The translations under genes and the position numbers were made by a program. This document shows, in pieces, positions 8,601 through 18,443 of a DNA stretch of 64,000 nucleotides. Where the stretch lies: the NCBI GenBank assembly GCA_028288025.1, contig JAQBOM010000016.1, positions 59,613 through 123,612 of the forward strand, read 5' to 3'. The stretch's first letter is position 1. Every line of letters starts with the position of its first letter. Source of the DNA: Mucilaginibacter sp. GTDB lineage: Bacteria; Bacteroidota; Bacteroidia; Sphingobacteriales; Sphingobacteriaceae. Below the pieces are notes generated by a model. The model worked only from the letters and a program-made list of their open reading frames with translations, was not told the origin of the DNA and ran no database searches.

Positions 8601-9674
8601 TTAAATCACTTCATGGTGATGCTCTTCAATGGCCATACCTATAAACAGCGAAGCCAGCATCGTAAAAATATAAGCCTGCAGAAATGCAACCAGTACCTCA
8701 ATGGCATCGATAAATACCACGAACACAACAGATACCGGCGATATCCACAAACTATTAAATATAAAAATCAGGGAAACAAGACTCAATACAATAATGTGAC
8801 CGGCAGTTATATTCGCGAATAAACGGATCATTAATGCAATTGGCTTCGAAAAAATTGATACCACTTCCACAGGGATCATGATAGGAAATAACCACCATGG
8901 GTTGGGAACAAAAATGTGCTTCCAGTAATATTTATTAGCCTTAAAGTTTACAACAACCAATATAATAACCGCTAAAGTTAAAGTGACCGCTATGTTACCC
9001 GTAAGGTTATAACCGCCTGGAAAAAAGGGGATCATCCCGAAAATATTATTGATCAGGATAAAAAAGAAAATAGTTAACAGCAGCGGCATATAAGCGGCAT
9101 ACTTTATACCAATGTTTGGCAATGCAACGTCATCACGTATAAACAATATCAAGGGCTCAAGGAAAGATTGCAAACCTTTTGGCGCTTTACCAACACGTTT
9201 TTTATATTTTGACGAAACGCCCAAAAACACAATGAGTAACAGCAGGCCAGTCATCCACATGCTGGCAACGTTTTGAGTAATTGAAAAATCCCAAACCTTT
9301 TTATTCGCTGCCTTATCAATGTTTCCATTTCCGTCAACCACTTTGATCTTATTATTAACAAGCATATAGTTATAATACTTGCCGTTATAAACATGACCTG
9401 CGGGCTGGAGATTAGCTGACGAAAAATTTTCAATGCCTTTGTCGGTATATAATATTACCGGAAGCGGGATATATGATTTTCCGAACATATGCCATTCGTG
9501 CTTATCGGCAATATGTTCCATTATCGTTTCCTTCGGGTCAAACTTTTTTTCACCTGCCTCAGACTTCGATTCTTGCGAAAAAGCATTAAATGGAAATGCC
9601 CCTATTGTTAAAAAAAAGGCACAAATGAGTGTCAGGTTAAAAATTTTTGATTTCAAAATCGAGCCGTTATTCAT
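8601..9674 (-). CDS. atpB: ATP synthase subunit a
   Basis: The 357-residue membrane stator subunit provides the proton half-channels. The conserved helix with the essential arginine is visible as SKPIALMIRLFANITAGHI, and the last helices include EVLVAFLQAYIFTMLASLFIG. It has a long N-terminal extension of about 130 residues starting with a signal-like segment (FNLTLICAFFLTIGAFPFNAFSQ) and a periplasmic region, a form I recognise from Bacteroidota. The gene is followed by atpE after 40 bp. Confidence 0.95.
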   Translation of the reverse strand: MNNGSILKSKIFNLTLICAFFLTIGAFPFNAFSQESKSEAGEKKFDPKETIMEHIADKHEWHMFGKSYIPLPVILYTDKGIENFSSANLQPAGHVYNGKYYNYMLVNNKIKVVDGNGNIDKAANKKVWDFSITQNVASMWMTGLLLLIVFLGVSSKYKKRVGKAPKGLQSFLEPLILFIRDDVALPNIGIKYAAYMPLLLTIFFFILINNIFGMIPFFPGGYNLTGNIAVTLTLAVIILVVVNFKANKYYWKHIFVPNPWWLFPIMIPVEVVSIFSKPIALMIRLFANITAGHIIVLSLVSLIFIFNSLWISPVSVVFVVFIDAIEVLVAFLQAYIFTMLASLFIGMAIEEHHHEVI

Positions 9675-9688
9675 TTAAATGAAGTTTT

Positions 9689-10075
9689 CTACCTTAAAAT
9701 TTTGTGCCGCAAGGTACGCAACAAAATATAAACTTCAAAGACGGTATTTAAGAAATATATGTAAAAAAAATCGCCGAGAAAAACGTACTTGTCAACCTTA
9801 TTTTTTGTCAAAAAAACAAGCACAAAAATAAGGCACGAAAGTATTTTTACCACTGTTGCTCCCATAAATGCCTCCGAAAACATAGTGGGATACATTTGCC
9901 GGATAATTAAGATTGAAGCCACCACTAAAAGTGTAAGGCCAGACAAGAAAAAGAAGATGAGCCAAAATTCAGGAGTTATCAGGTCGCCATGCCCGTAATG
10001 CTTTAATGCATAGGGTGGTACAGCTATTATAAATGTAAACCATATAAAAAATAGGATAGCCTGGTAAATTTTCAT
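9689..10075 (-). CDS. Small membrane protein in the ATP synthase operon (AtpI-like position)
   Basis: A 128-residue protein with four predicted membrane helices (about 5-25, 36-58, 68-88 and 98-118) and a basic C-terminus (RTLRHKILR). It lies between atpZ and atpB, 14 bp before atpB, which is where AtpI-type assembly or ion-transport helper proteins are found. No sequence motif proves AtpI membership, so the role in F0 assembly is inferred only from position and topology. Confidence 0.65.
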   Translation of the reverse strand: MKIYQAILFFIWFTFIIAVPPYALKHYGHGDLITPEFWLIFFFLSGLTLLVVASILIIRQMYPTMFSEAFMGATVVKILSCLIFVLVFLTKNKVDKYVFLGDFFYIYFLNTVFEVYILLRTLRHKILR

Positions 10076-10119
10076 TTTAATTTTTTGGATGCATGTCAGT
10101 GCTAATTATCGAACTGTAA

Positions 10120-10350
10120 TTAGCTTTTAATCGATTTAATTACAACGTACAAAGATATAAAAACACCTATCAAAGAGAGGGTTGCAGTAACCCATTTCAC
10201 CTGGTGATTGGCTGCCTGGTCGATCTTATATCCCGCAAACGAAAAAATGCCAATTATCGCAACCATTTGAAAAGCAATACCGCTAAATTTGGCAATAGTA
10301 CTGGTCTCTTTACGCTTATTGTAATCTTCGTTTTGCTCTTCATTGGCCAT
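10120..10350 (-). CDS. atpZ: AtpZ/AtpI family protein
   Basis: A 76-residue protein with a charged N-terminus (ANEEQNEDYNKRKE) and two membrane helices (about 22-42 and 52-72), the usual AtpZ layout, heading the ATP synthase operon. AtpZ relatives form small membrane assemblies with AtpI and are reported to help F0 assembly or divalent ion uptake. The frame extends to a TTG at 10356, but the ATG at 10350 is preferred. A TAAATTTG box ends only 3 nt before that ATG. Confidence 0.7.
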   Translation of the reverse strand: MANEEQNEDYNKRKETSTIAKFSGIAFQMVAIIGIFSFAGYKIDQAANHQVKWVTATLSLIGVFISLYVVIKSIKS

Positions 10351-10353
10351 GCG

Positions 10354-10361
10354 CAAATTTA
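10354..10361 (-). promoter_or_regulatory. TAAATTTG box immediately before atpZ
   Basis: Minus-strand TAAATTTG, an exact -7 consensus match, ends 3 nt before the ATG at 10350. It would drive the ATP synthase operon with essentially no leader. AT-rich context makes a chance match possible. Confidence 0.35.
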
Positions 10362-10417
10362 TTAAATCCTATTGCATTATTGTTAGTAAATTAGGGGCTT
10401 TATAACGCGGGGTCAAA

Positions 10418-13225
10418 TTGAGTCGAACTTCCATATTTTCCGTATTAAAACAAGTAAAATTTCTGCTGTTTGCCGTGACGGCCGTCACGGCAGGCTGCTC
10501 GCTTGAAAAACAAAGCGGGTTTAACCGTACACTTCAAAACCTTACCGCACATTACAATATCCTGTTTAATGCCAACGAATTGCTGCGGCTAAAACAGGAA
10601 AGCTATGCACTGGCATACGTTGACAACTATAACGAGATATTAAGCGTTTACCAGGATACCATCGCGCAAAGCACAACACCCGACAAAGACCTTGAAGCGG
10701 CAACGGCCAAAGCCAATACGATCATTACTTTTAAAGAACAAAGCCATTACCTTGGCGATGCCTACCTGATTTTAGGAAAAACAAGCTTTTTAGGCGGGAA
10801 TTATTTTAATGCGTCGGAATACTTTAGTTACGTGATCCGGTCATTTCCAAAACAGCCTGATCTAAAACAGGACGCATTGGCCTGGAAAGCACGTTCTCTG
10901 ATGTACCTCGGCCAAATGCCCGAAGCAAAGCTTTCGCTGGATTCCGCCATAAAAAATATCAACCCAAAAAAAAGAAATCCGGTTGACGTTTATGCCGCCA
11001 AATTACAATATGATATCAATACCCAGGATTATGTTGACGGCGAAGAGATGGCTAAACAGGCTATACATTATACTCACGACAAAAAAAAGGAGCTTCGCTG
11101 GCGGTTTATTTTAGGGCAGCTGCAGGAGCTGAACCAAAAACCAGCCGATGCGATTGTAAATTATAACCGCATCGCCAAAAGCAATGCCTCGTTTGAAATG
11201 GCTTTTAACGCCAGCTTAAACCGCATCCGGATAGAGGATAAACAAAATGGCGTTAAAATAAGCCGGATAGACCGGCTATTAAGTTTATTGAAAGACCCGA
11301 ACAACAAGGAATTCAAGGACCAGATATACTACCAGGTTGCCGAGTTGCAAATGGCTGATAAGAATATTAACGGCGCTATAAGAAATTATAATTTATCCAT
11401 TCGCTACAGTTTAAAAAACCAAACCCAAAAGGGACTGGCCTACCTGCGGCTTGCCGGGATCAGTTTTAAAAACAGGGGTGATTATGTGACGGCTAAAAAG
11501 TATTATGATAGTACATTAACTACCTTATCGCCAAATTACCCGGGATACCACACTATTCAAAAGCTAAGCACCAATCTACAGGTACTTACAGACCGGCTGC
11601 TGGTCATCACCCGCGAAGATACACTGCAAGCGTTAGCCCGGATGGATGAAAAAACGCGCCTCGCCATTATTGACAAAATGGTAAGTGATCGGACATTACA
11701 GCAGCAAACGGCCTTTAATAACCCGGTAACGAACGTGGCAAATGCCAATAATACCAATACTGACACACAAGCCGGCATGATCGTTGGCAACTCGTTTTAT
11801 TTTTATAACACCAATGCAGTTAGCCAGGGCTTTATTGATTTTAAGCGGCGATGGGGTAACCGCAGCCTTACAGACAACTGGCGCCGCAGCGACCGGTCGA
11901 GCAGCGACTTAAACACGAACGAGGTAATTAGCAGTACGCAAAATATTGACCCCGATGCCCCTGTAGGTGGTGTACAGCAGGACAAAAACCTTATCCCGGC
12001 AGGCAATTACAGGCAGACCTTGCTACACGACATGCCGCTTACAACGGCAATGCTGGCACAATCCAACGACCGGATCTATAACGCATATATGGATATCGGA
12101 AACTTTTACCGTGATGTATTAAGCGACAAAAAGGAAGCGACAACCAACTATGAAACAATTTTGCGCCGTTACCCCGCTCATGTCAATACGCCGGCTGTAT
12201 ATTATAATTTATATCGCCTTTACAGCGATTTGGATTCCGTAAAGTCAAACCGGTATAAGAACATCCTGTTAACGAACTATCCCAACACGCCTTTCGCAAG
12301 GATAATTTCAGATCCGGATTACTTAAAGAAACTGGAAGACGAAAACGCCGGGTTTACCGTTGCATACAATAGCCTGTTTGATCTATATTCCCATAAAAAA
12401 TATAAAGAAGTAGTTGACCAAGCGCCGGTTTTGCTGAAACGATACCCTGGCAATAAGTTCCTGGCGCAAATCTATTACCTGCAGGCTATTTCGGCCGGGC
12501 ACAACGAGGGGGTTATCCCCTTTAGGGACAGCCTGCAGCAGATCATTAAAAAATTCCCGGAAGACAGGCTGATAATTCCCGTGGTTAACCAGCACCTGGC
12601 GTATATCAATACGAACATGACCGAACTGATGGCCCGGCCAGTAGTGCTAACGGATGATGACCCTAACAAAGTACCGTTTACCTTTACCCCCGAATACCAG
12701 CAGCAAACCGAATACCGGAAACCGGTTGTTCCCGAAAATGCGGTTGCAAAACAGGATGTAAAAGTGCCGGAAAAGAAAATGGTTGTCATACCGCCTCCAT
12801 CGACTGTTGCAAAAACCACTCCTGTACAACAGCCAGTTAAACAAGCTGAAACACCGCCAACTATATTTTCAATGAGCGATAGTACCAACTACTACTTTGT
12901 CGTTAATGTAAGCACCACCGCAAGCAATTTGTCATCGTCGCGATTTGGAATAGGGCAATTCAACCGGGCCAACTATCCCGGCAAGGGTATTAAACACCAG
13001 TTAATGCCGGTCGGAGTGGATAATCAACTTATCTTTGTCGGCCGGTTCACAACGCTTAGCGGCGTTAAAAAATACGCGGCTGAAATTATCCCGCTAATGC
13101 CCGAGATTATGAAAGTGCCAAAGGATAAATACAGTTTTTTTATCATAACACAGGAAAATCTGAATAAATTAGCCGACAAAAAAACGTTGGATAGTTATAT
13201 TGACTATTACCAAAAAAACTATTAA
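10418..13225 (+). CDS. sprE: Type IX secretion system TPR lipoprotein SprE/PorW
   Basis: A 935-residue lipoprotein with a lipobox ending at Cys27 (VTAGC) and a long TPR solenoid (about 60-620). The mature N-terminus (GFNRTLQNLTAHYNILFNANELL) is the pattern I recognise for SprE/PorW, which couples the outer-membrane translocon to the periplasmic ring and the GldLM motor. A Pro/Lys-rich linker (about 760-800) leads to a C-terminal domain (about 825-935) with NYPGKGIKHQL and KVPKDKYSFFIIT. The only start before the signal sequence is a TTG at 10418. The gldKLMN genes lie 7 kb away. The next gene begins 2 nt after the stop codon. Confidence 0.85.
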   Translation: MSRTSIFSVLKQVKFLLFAVTAVTAGCSLEKQSGFNRTLQNLTAHYNILFNANELLRLKQESYALAYVDNYNEILSVYQDTIAQSTTPDKDLEAATAKANTIITFKEQSHYLGDAYLILGKTSFLGGNYFNASEYFSYVIRSFPKQPDLKQDALAWKARSLMYLGQMPEAKLSLDSAIKNINPKKRNPVDVYAAKLQYDINTQDYVDGEEMAKQAIHYTHDKKKELRWRFILGQLQELNQKPADAIVNYNRIAKSNASFEMAFNASLNRIRIEDKQNGVKISRIDRLLSLLKDPNNKEFKDQIYYQVAELQMADKNINGAIRNYNLSIRYSLKNQTQKGLAYLRLAGISFKNRGDYVTAKKYYDSTLTTLSPNYPGYHTIQKLSTNLQVLTDRLLVITREDTLQALARMDEKTRLAIIDKMVSDRTLQQQTAFNNPVTNVANANNTNTDTQAGMIVGNSFYFYNTNAVSQGFIDFKRRWGNRSLTDNWRRSDRSSSDLNTNEVISSTQNIDPDAPVGGVQQDKNLIPAGNYRQTLLHDMPLTTAMLAQSNDRIYNAYMDIGNFYRDVLSDKKEATTNYETILRRYPAHVNTPAVYYNLYRLYSDLDSVKSNRYKNILLTNYPNTPFARIISDPDYLKKLEDENAGFTVAYNSLFDLYSHKKYKEVVDQAPVLLKRYPGNKFLAQIYYLQAISAGHNEGVIPFRDSLQQIIKKFPEDRLIIPVVNQHLAYINTNMTELMARPVVLTDDDPNKVPFTFTPEYQQQTEYRKPVVPENAVAKQDVKVPEKKMVVIPPPSTVAKTTPVQQPVKQAETPPTIFSMSDSTNYYFVVNVSTTASNLSSSRFGIGQFNRANYPGKGIKHQLMPVGVDNQLIFVGRFTTLSGVKKYAAEIIPLMPEIMKVPKDKYSFFIITQENLNKLADKKTLDSYIDYYQKNY

Positions 13226-13226
13226 C

Positions 13227-15470
13227 ATGATCATTAAACTTGCCCCGGCAGATATAAAAAGATATAACTGGTATTTATGGAAGACGGTTATCGGCTGTTT
13301 TGCATTTTTTATTTTGTTACTGCTGGTTACTTACCTGGGGTTATTTGGCCCGCTCCCGCCTTTTCGCGATCTTGAAAATCCAAAAAGCAACCAGGCAACT
13401 GAAGTACTTTCAACAGACAACACCGTTTTGGGCACGTATTTCATTCAAAACCGGTCGAGCGTAACTTATGCGCAGCTCTCACCAAATGTGATCAATGCAT
13501 TGATTGCCACCGAAGACACTCGCTTTTACAAACACTCGGGCATTGATTTTCAGCGTATACCGAGCATGCTGTTATATAATTTGATAGGGCGCAAACAGGG
13601 TGCCAGCACCATAACCCAGCAACTGGCAAAAAACCTTTTTTCCGGCCCGGTAGCGCATAACCCGTTTGTTCGTTTCACACAAAAGCTGAAAGAGTGGATC
13701 ATATCCATACAACTGGAGCGGCGCTATACCAAGCAAGAGATAGTGGCCATGTATTTAAACACGGTCGACTTTGGTTCATATAACACTTATGGGATAAAAT
13801 CAGCCGCGCATACCTATTTTAATGCTACGCCGGATAAACTTACACCCGACCAGGCGGCGTTGCTGGTGGGCATGCTCAGGGGCACGGCTTATTATTCGCC
13901 TATAAGGCATCCCGACAGGGCGCTGGGCCGGCGCAACCTGATTTTAAGCAAGATGAACAAGCAGGGGTTTTTAAGCGACGGGCAACTGGAAGAATTTAAG
14001 AAAAAGCCGCTCGATCTCGATTTTACCCCGATGAATCATAACGACGGCCCGGCGCCATATTTCAGGGCAGTGTTGAAGCAGGATATTCAAAAGATATTCA
14101 AGGAGCAAAATATTGTAAAATCTGATGGGTCAAATTACGACCTGGACCGTGACGGTTTAAGAATTTATACCACCATTGATGCCAGCATGCAGCGTTATGC
14201 CGAGGAAGCGCAGCGTGCCTACATGCCGGCCCTTCAGGCGCAGTTCAACGAGCAATGGAAAGGTGTAAGCCGGTGGAAAACGATAAAGAATTTTAAACTG
14301 TTGCTGGATAAAGGCATGATGTTATCTGACCGCTATAAGCAATTGCAGATTGAGGGCAAGTCGGACGAAGAGATCAAACAGAACTTTGATACGCCGGATA
14401 GCCTGGAGCTTTTTACCTGGCGGGGCAATATCGATACGGTGATGAAACCTATCGATTCAATTGTGTACACTAAAATGATGCTCCGCAACGCGCTGATGAG
14501 CATGGACCCGACAACGGGCTATATCAAAGCATGGGTTGGCGGTACCGATTTTGAACATGTTAAGTACGACCAGGTGACCGGTACCCGGCAAGTGGGTTCA
14601 ACCGCCAAGCCGTTTACCTACGCGGTCGCGATTGAAAATGGCTTTTCACCATGCCTGGAGGTGGATAACGTGCCGGATACGATATTTTACGACGGGCAGA
14701 AATGGTGCCCGCGCTCGGGAAAGACTGAAACGATACCAGGCACATTAACGCTACGCGAGGCTTTAGCCCATTCACAAAACTGGATAACCGCCCACGTGAT
14801 GAAAGAAGTTGGACCAATACCGGTTGTCGAGCTTGCCAAAAAAATGGGGGTTACAAGCGAGATATTGCCTTATCCGGCAATTTGTATCGGAAGCTTTAAT
14901 GCATCGGTATTTGATATGACGGGCGCTTACTCTGTATTCGCCAATCATGGCACCTGGACCGAGCCGACCTTTATATTGCGCATCGAAGATAAAAATGGTA
15001 ATGTAATTTACACACATACGCCAAAAGTGGTGCAGGCTATGGATGCCGAACATGCTTATGTAATGACCTATATGTTAAAAGGCGTAGTTGATATACAGGG
15101 TGCTACTGGAAACAGGCTAAGATGGAAATACAATTTCACCAACCCTATGGGCGGCAAAACAGGCACAACCAATGATAACTCCGATGGCTGGTTTATTGGG
15201 GTGGTACCGCAATTGGTTACAGGCGTGTGGACAGGCTGCGAAGACCGTGATATTCATTTCCGCTCGGAGCGGCTGGGTGAAGGGGCCAATACCGCCCTGC
15301 CTATTTTTGCATTGTACATGAAAAAAGTGTATGCCAACCAGGCTCTGGGCATTAAAAAGAACGTCGATTTTGATGCGCCGAAAAATGGGTTGACCATTCA
15401 ACTTGACTGCGGTGCCTATAAGCAGCAGCAACCCGGTACGGGAGAAGTGGAAAGGAAATTAGGGTTCTGA
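13227..15470 (+). CDS. Class A penicillin-binding protein (PBP1A-type)
   Basis: A 747-residue bifunctional peptidoglycan polymerase and crosslinker with one N-terminal membrane anchor (about residues 15-37). The GT51 glycosyltransferase motifs are ATEDTRFYKHSGID and GASTITQQLAKNLF. The transpeptidase motifs are the Ser nucleophile box STAKPF, SQN, and KTGTTND. The ATG at 13227 is preferred over a frame extension that overlaps the end of sprE. The start sits 1 nt after the sprE stop codon, so the two genes are probably cotranscribed. Confidence 0.95.
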   Translation: MIIKLAPADIKRYNWYLWKTVIGCFAFFILLLLVTYLGLFGPLPPFRDLENPKSNQATEVLSTDNTVLGTYFIQNRSSVTYAQLSPNVINALIATEDTRFYKHSGIDFQRIPSMLLYNLIGRKQGASTITQQLAKNLFSGPVAHNPFVRFTQKLKEWIISIQLERRYTKQEIVAMYLNTVDFGSYNTYGIKSAAHTYFNATPDKLTPDQAALLVGMLRGTAYYSPIRHPDRALGRRNLILSKMNKQGFLSDGQLEEFKKKPLDLDFTPMNHNDGPAPYFRAVLKQDIQKIFKEQNIVKSDGSNYDLDRDGLRIYTTIDASMQRYAEEAQRAYMPALQAQFNEQWKGVSRWKTIKNFKLLLDKGMMLSDRYKQLQIEGKSDEEIKQNFDTPDSLELFTWRGNIDTVMKPIDSIVYTKMMLRNALMSMDPTTGYIKAWVGGTDFEHVKYDQVTGTRQVGSTAKPFTYAVAIENGFSPCLEVDNVPDTIFYDGQKWCPRSGKTETIPGTLTLREALAHSQNWITAHVMKEVGPIPVVELAKKMGVTSEILPYPAICIGSFNASVFDMTGAYSVFANHGTWTEPTFILRIEDKNGNVIYTHTPKVVQAMDAEHAYVMTYMLKGVVDIQGATGNRLRWKYNFTNPMGGKTGTTNDNSDGWFIGVVPQLVTGVWTGCEDRDIHFRSERLGEGANTALPIFALYMKKVYANQALGIKKNVDFDAPKNGLTIQLDCGAYKQQQPGTGEVERKLGF

Positions 15471-15556
15471 CAATTGTTGGAAAGTTAAAATGTTGTAAGG
15501 TTGGTTAAGAAGAGTTTTTTGGCCGCGAACCAATGAACTAATGAGCCAATAAACTA
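15471..15556 (+). repeat. Tandem copies of the uvrC start-codon context
   Basis: The gap holds GTTGTAAGGTTGG-type words followed by three versions of ACTAATGAGCCAAT, the last of which supplies the uvrC ATG. The upstream copy at 15539 (ATGAGCCAATAA) is itself an aborted start, M-S-Q-stop. The arrangement resembles local duplication of a 14-16-bp word. Confidence 0.5.
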
Positions 15557-17359
15557 ATGAGCCAATTTGATCACAGACAAGCGTTAAAAAATATCCCCCG
15601 CAAACCAGGTGTTTATCAATTTTGGGATGAGAGCCAGGAATTAATATACATTGGCAAGGCAAAGGACCTCAAAAGCCGTGTTACATCCTATTTCAACAAG
15701 GATACCAATGTAAATGCCAAAACCAGGGTGCTGGTTACCAAAATCCGGAATATCACTTTCACTATTGTTGATACCGAGATAGATGCGTGGCTGCTCGAGA
15801 ATAGCCTGATCAAAAAGCATCAGCCGCGGTATAACGTAATGCTGAAAGATGATAAAACCTATCCATGGATCATCATTAAAAATGAAAACTTCCCGCGCAT
15901 ATTCTGGACGAGGCGCATTGTAAGGGATGGGTCAAAGTACCTGGGCCCCTACGCTTCAGTTAGCATGATGCACAATATTTTGGGGCTCATCAAGGAAACA
16001 TATCCGTTGCGCACCTGCAACCTGGCACTTACCCGCGAAAATATTGATAAAGGCAAGTTTAAGGTTTGTTTAGAATACCAGCTGGGCAACTGCAAAGGCC
16101 CCTGCCAGAATTACCAGACGGAAAATGATTACGACCACAACATCGGGGAAATAACGGACATTTTATGCGGCAAGATAGGCGCAGTGCTGCGTAACCTCAA
16201 AGCTGATATGGAAAAAGCTGTCGCCGATTTGAATTATGAGCATGCCCATCGCCTGAAAAGGAAATTCGAGCTGCTTGAAAACTACCAGAGCAAATCAACC
16301 ATTGTCAATTCGTCTATTACCGATGTAGACGTATTTAGTATAGCCTCGGAAGAGAAATATGCCTTTGTAAATTACCTGAAAGTGATGAACGGCACCATCA
16401 TCCAAACCCAAACCATCGAACTAAAAAAACGCCTCGATGAAAGCGATGAGGAATTATTAACGCTAGCTATTATCGAGTTCAGAAGCAGGTACGACAGCCA
16501 TTCAAAGGAGATCATTGTACCGTTTAATATTGACATCGAGGATAAAGCCATCAAATTTACTGTGCCAAAGCTGGGCGAAAAAAGAAAGCTGCTCGACCTG
16601 TCTCAAAAAAATGTACTGTTCTTTAAAAAAGAACGGATAGACCAGTATGAAAAGTTAAACCCCGAAGTCAGAACCGAACGGCTGCTGGCCCAAATGATGA
16701 AAGACTTGCGGATGAACCAACTTCCGCGCCATATCGAATGTTTCGATAACTCAAACTTCCAGGGAAAATACCCGGTTTCGGCAATTGTAGTGTTCAGGGA
16801 TGGCAAGCCTTCGAAAAAAGATTACCGGCACTTTAATGTAAAGACGGTAGTAGGCCCGGATGATTTCGCTACCATGGAAGAAGCTGTTTTCCGGCGGTAC
16901 AGGCGCATGCTGGAGGAAGGAACGGACCTGCCGCAATTGATCGTTATCGACGGCGGTAAAGGGCAGCTTTCATCGGCGATTAAAAGCCTTAAGCTATTGG
17001 GAATAGATAAACAAGTTACCATTATAGGCATAGCCAAACGCCTTGAAGAGCTATATTACCCCGGCGATCAATACCCTCTGTATCTGGATAAAAAATCAGA
17101 AACGCTGAAGGTGATCCAGCATTTGCGCGATGAAGCACACCGTTTCGGGATAACATTTCACCGTAAAAAGCGCGACAAAGGCACCCTGGTTACCGAACTT
17201 GAACTGATAGAAGGAATAGGCAAAACCTCATCGGAGAAGCTGTTGCGATATTTTAAGTCGGTCAAAAAAATCCGGGAAGCTTCAGAAGCGGAGTTATTGG
17301 AAGTGGTGAACACCAAACAGGCGAAGGCGATAGTGGGGTATTTTAGTGGTAGAGATTAG
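15557..17359 (+). CDS. uvrC: Excinuclease ABC subunit C
   Basis: The 600-residue dual nuclease of nucleotide excision repair. The N-terminal GIY-YIG domain (KPGVYQFWDESQELIYIGKA) makes the 3' incision. A UVR coiled coil (ADLNYEHAHRLKRKFELLENY, about 220-240) binds UvrB. An RNase H-like domain (IECFDNSNFQG, LIVIDGGKGQL) makes the 5' incision, and two C-terminal helix-hairpin-helix motifs (ELIEGIGKTSSEKLL) bind DNA. Length and domain order are normal. It is the third gene of the sprE/PBP direction and is closed by a bidirectional terminator. Confidence 0.97.
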   Translation: MSQFDHRQALKNIPRKPGVYQFWDESQELIYIGKAKDLKSRVTSYFNKDTNVNAKTRVLVTKIRNITFTIVDTEIDAWLLENSLIKKHQPRYNVMLKDDKTYPWIIIKNENFPRIFWTRRIVRDGSKYLGPYASVSMMHNILGLIKETYPLRTCNLALTRENIDKGKFKVCLEYQLGNCKGPCQNYQTENDYDHNIGEITDILCGKIGAVLRNLKADMEKAVADLNYEHAHRLKRKFELLENYQSKSTIVNSSITDVDVFSIASEEKYAFVNYLKVMNGTIIQTQTIELKKRLDESDEELLTLAIIEFRSRYDSHSKEIIVPFNIDIEDKAIKFTVPKLGEKRKLLDLSQKNVLFFKKERIDQYEKLNPEVRTERLLAQMMKDLRMNQLPRHIECFDNSNFQGKYPVSAIVVFRDGKPSKKDYRHFNVKTVVGPDDFATMEEAVFRRYRRMLEEGTDLPQLIVIDGGKGQLSSAIKSLKLLGIDKQVTIIGIAKRLEELYYPGDQYPLYLDKKSETLKVIQHLRDEAHRFGITFHRKKRDKGTLVTELELIEGIGKTSSEKLLRYFKSVKKIREASEAELLEVVNTKQAKAIVGYFSGRD

Positions 17360-17475
17360 AGACTGGAGATTAGAGATTAGAAGGAGATAAAATAAAAGCC
17401 CTTACCAGTTATGACACTTGTAAGGGCTTTTTTATATTAATTAAACTAATCTCTGGTCTCTAACCTCTAATCTCC
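17350..17475. repeat. Word-type inverted repeat around the uvrC/gldN terminator
   Basis: GAGATTAGAGACTGGAGATT-type copies at 17350-17380 face complementary CTAATCTCTGGTCTCTAACC-type copies at 17444-17475. The intrinsic terminator sits between the arms, so the folded RNA would place the terminator hairpin inside a larger stem. Confidence 0.65.
17394..17433. terminator. Bidirectional terminator between uvrC and gldN
   Basis: A perfect 12-bp stem, AAAAGCCCTTAC with GTAAGGGCTTTT, has a 14-nt loop and T-runs on both strands. It ends both convergent transcripts. Confidence 0.9.
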
Positions 17476-17479
17476 AACG

Positions 17480-18436
17480 TCAATACGACCACAAATTAAG
17501 CTCCCAATCCATCAGGGATTTCTTGACCTTTTCCGCTTCGTAAAGCTTGTCTATACCCGTCGCGTAATCCTTTATCCGTTCATCCTTATCGTTTGATACT
17601 TTTACGATGTAGCTTGCAAAAATCCTTTTCATAAACACATCATCAAAGCTTAGCCCCGTAGCGTCGTTATTGCGGCTTATCGCTTCTTTAGTCGCCAATA
17701 TTTGCCTTGCCTCAGGAAAATATATCCAGAATGCAGGCTGATAATCTAAGTTAAGACCACCGGCCTTTGGTTTAACCATTGGCGCTATACCGATAATCCG
17801 GGGTTCAAACATCGATCGCTGTTTGTCAAATACCCAATCTTCTTTTATACGGAATTTAACAATACTATCCGGGCTAAATTCGCCGGCCGTTAGTACCGAT
17901 TTTATTTTATTACCGTCCTTGTCAAATTTATCCACCACAGTGCTATCAGCCATTTTACTTTTTGCCTGAGCTGGTGTTAAAGGGGTTGAAAAGCTATCGC
18001 CGCCTATATCAGTTTTATTAGGGGTCGGGTCGTAAGCGGTTAATTCACCTGCCGCTATGGCATCCATTAAAACGTCAATTAAGCGCTGTTTTGGCGAAGC
18101 CAGGTATTGGTTCATTTTTTCGCGCAGGTCAATTTCGCGCCAAACGCGCTTTTGGAATGAAACATCTGATTCGCGCAGGTTTGGGTAAGGTGTTACCTTC
18201 GCGCTTAAAATATTGGTTTTCTTGTAATAACCATCCAACGGCCGGTCAAACGGTTTTGCCGGTGTTTTACTTAATTTTTTAGTGGTATCAATCCCGGTCG
18301 GCTGCGCGCTCATGGTCGAGCTGCCTGTGTTTGATACAGTGGTTTTGGCCTTCGCAGTTACTTTCTTCTTACGCTTTTGTGCATAGGATGTAATACAAGC
18401 TAAGCACAATACAACAACTAAAATCCTCTTTTTCAT
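17480..18436 (-). CDS. gldN: Gliding motility/type IX secretion protein GldN
   Basis: A 318-residue periplasmic protein with a signal peptide (MKKRILVVVLCLACITSYAQ). Family blocks RPLDGYYKKTNIL, WREIDLREKMNQ and GIAPMV are visible. GldN (PorN) forms the large periplasmic ring with GldK and caps the GldM shaft. The frame could start at a GTG at 18454 overlapping gldM, but the ATG at 18436 gives a proper signal peptide and leaves a 7-bp gap after gldM. It is the last gene of gldKLMN. Confidence 0.93.
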   Translation of the reverse strand: MKKRILVVVLCLACITSYAQKRKKKVTAKAKTTVSNTGSSTMSAQPTGIDTTKKLSKTPAKPFDRPLDGYYKKTNILSAKVTPYPNLRESDVSFQKRVWREIDLREKMNQYLASPKQRLIDVLMDAIAAGELTAYDPTPNKTDIGGDSFSTPLTPAQAKSKMADSTVVDKFDKDGNKIKSVLTAGEFSPDSIVKFRIKEDWVFDKQRSMFEPRIIGIAPMVKPKAGGLNLDYQPAFWIYFPEARQILATKEAISRNNDATGLSFDDVFMKRIFASYIVKVSNDKDERIKDYATGIDKLYEAEKVKKSLMDWELNLWSY

Positions 18437-18443
18437 AACTTTA

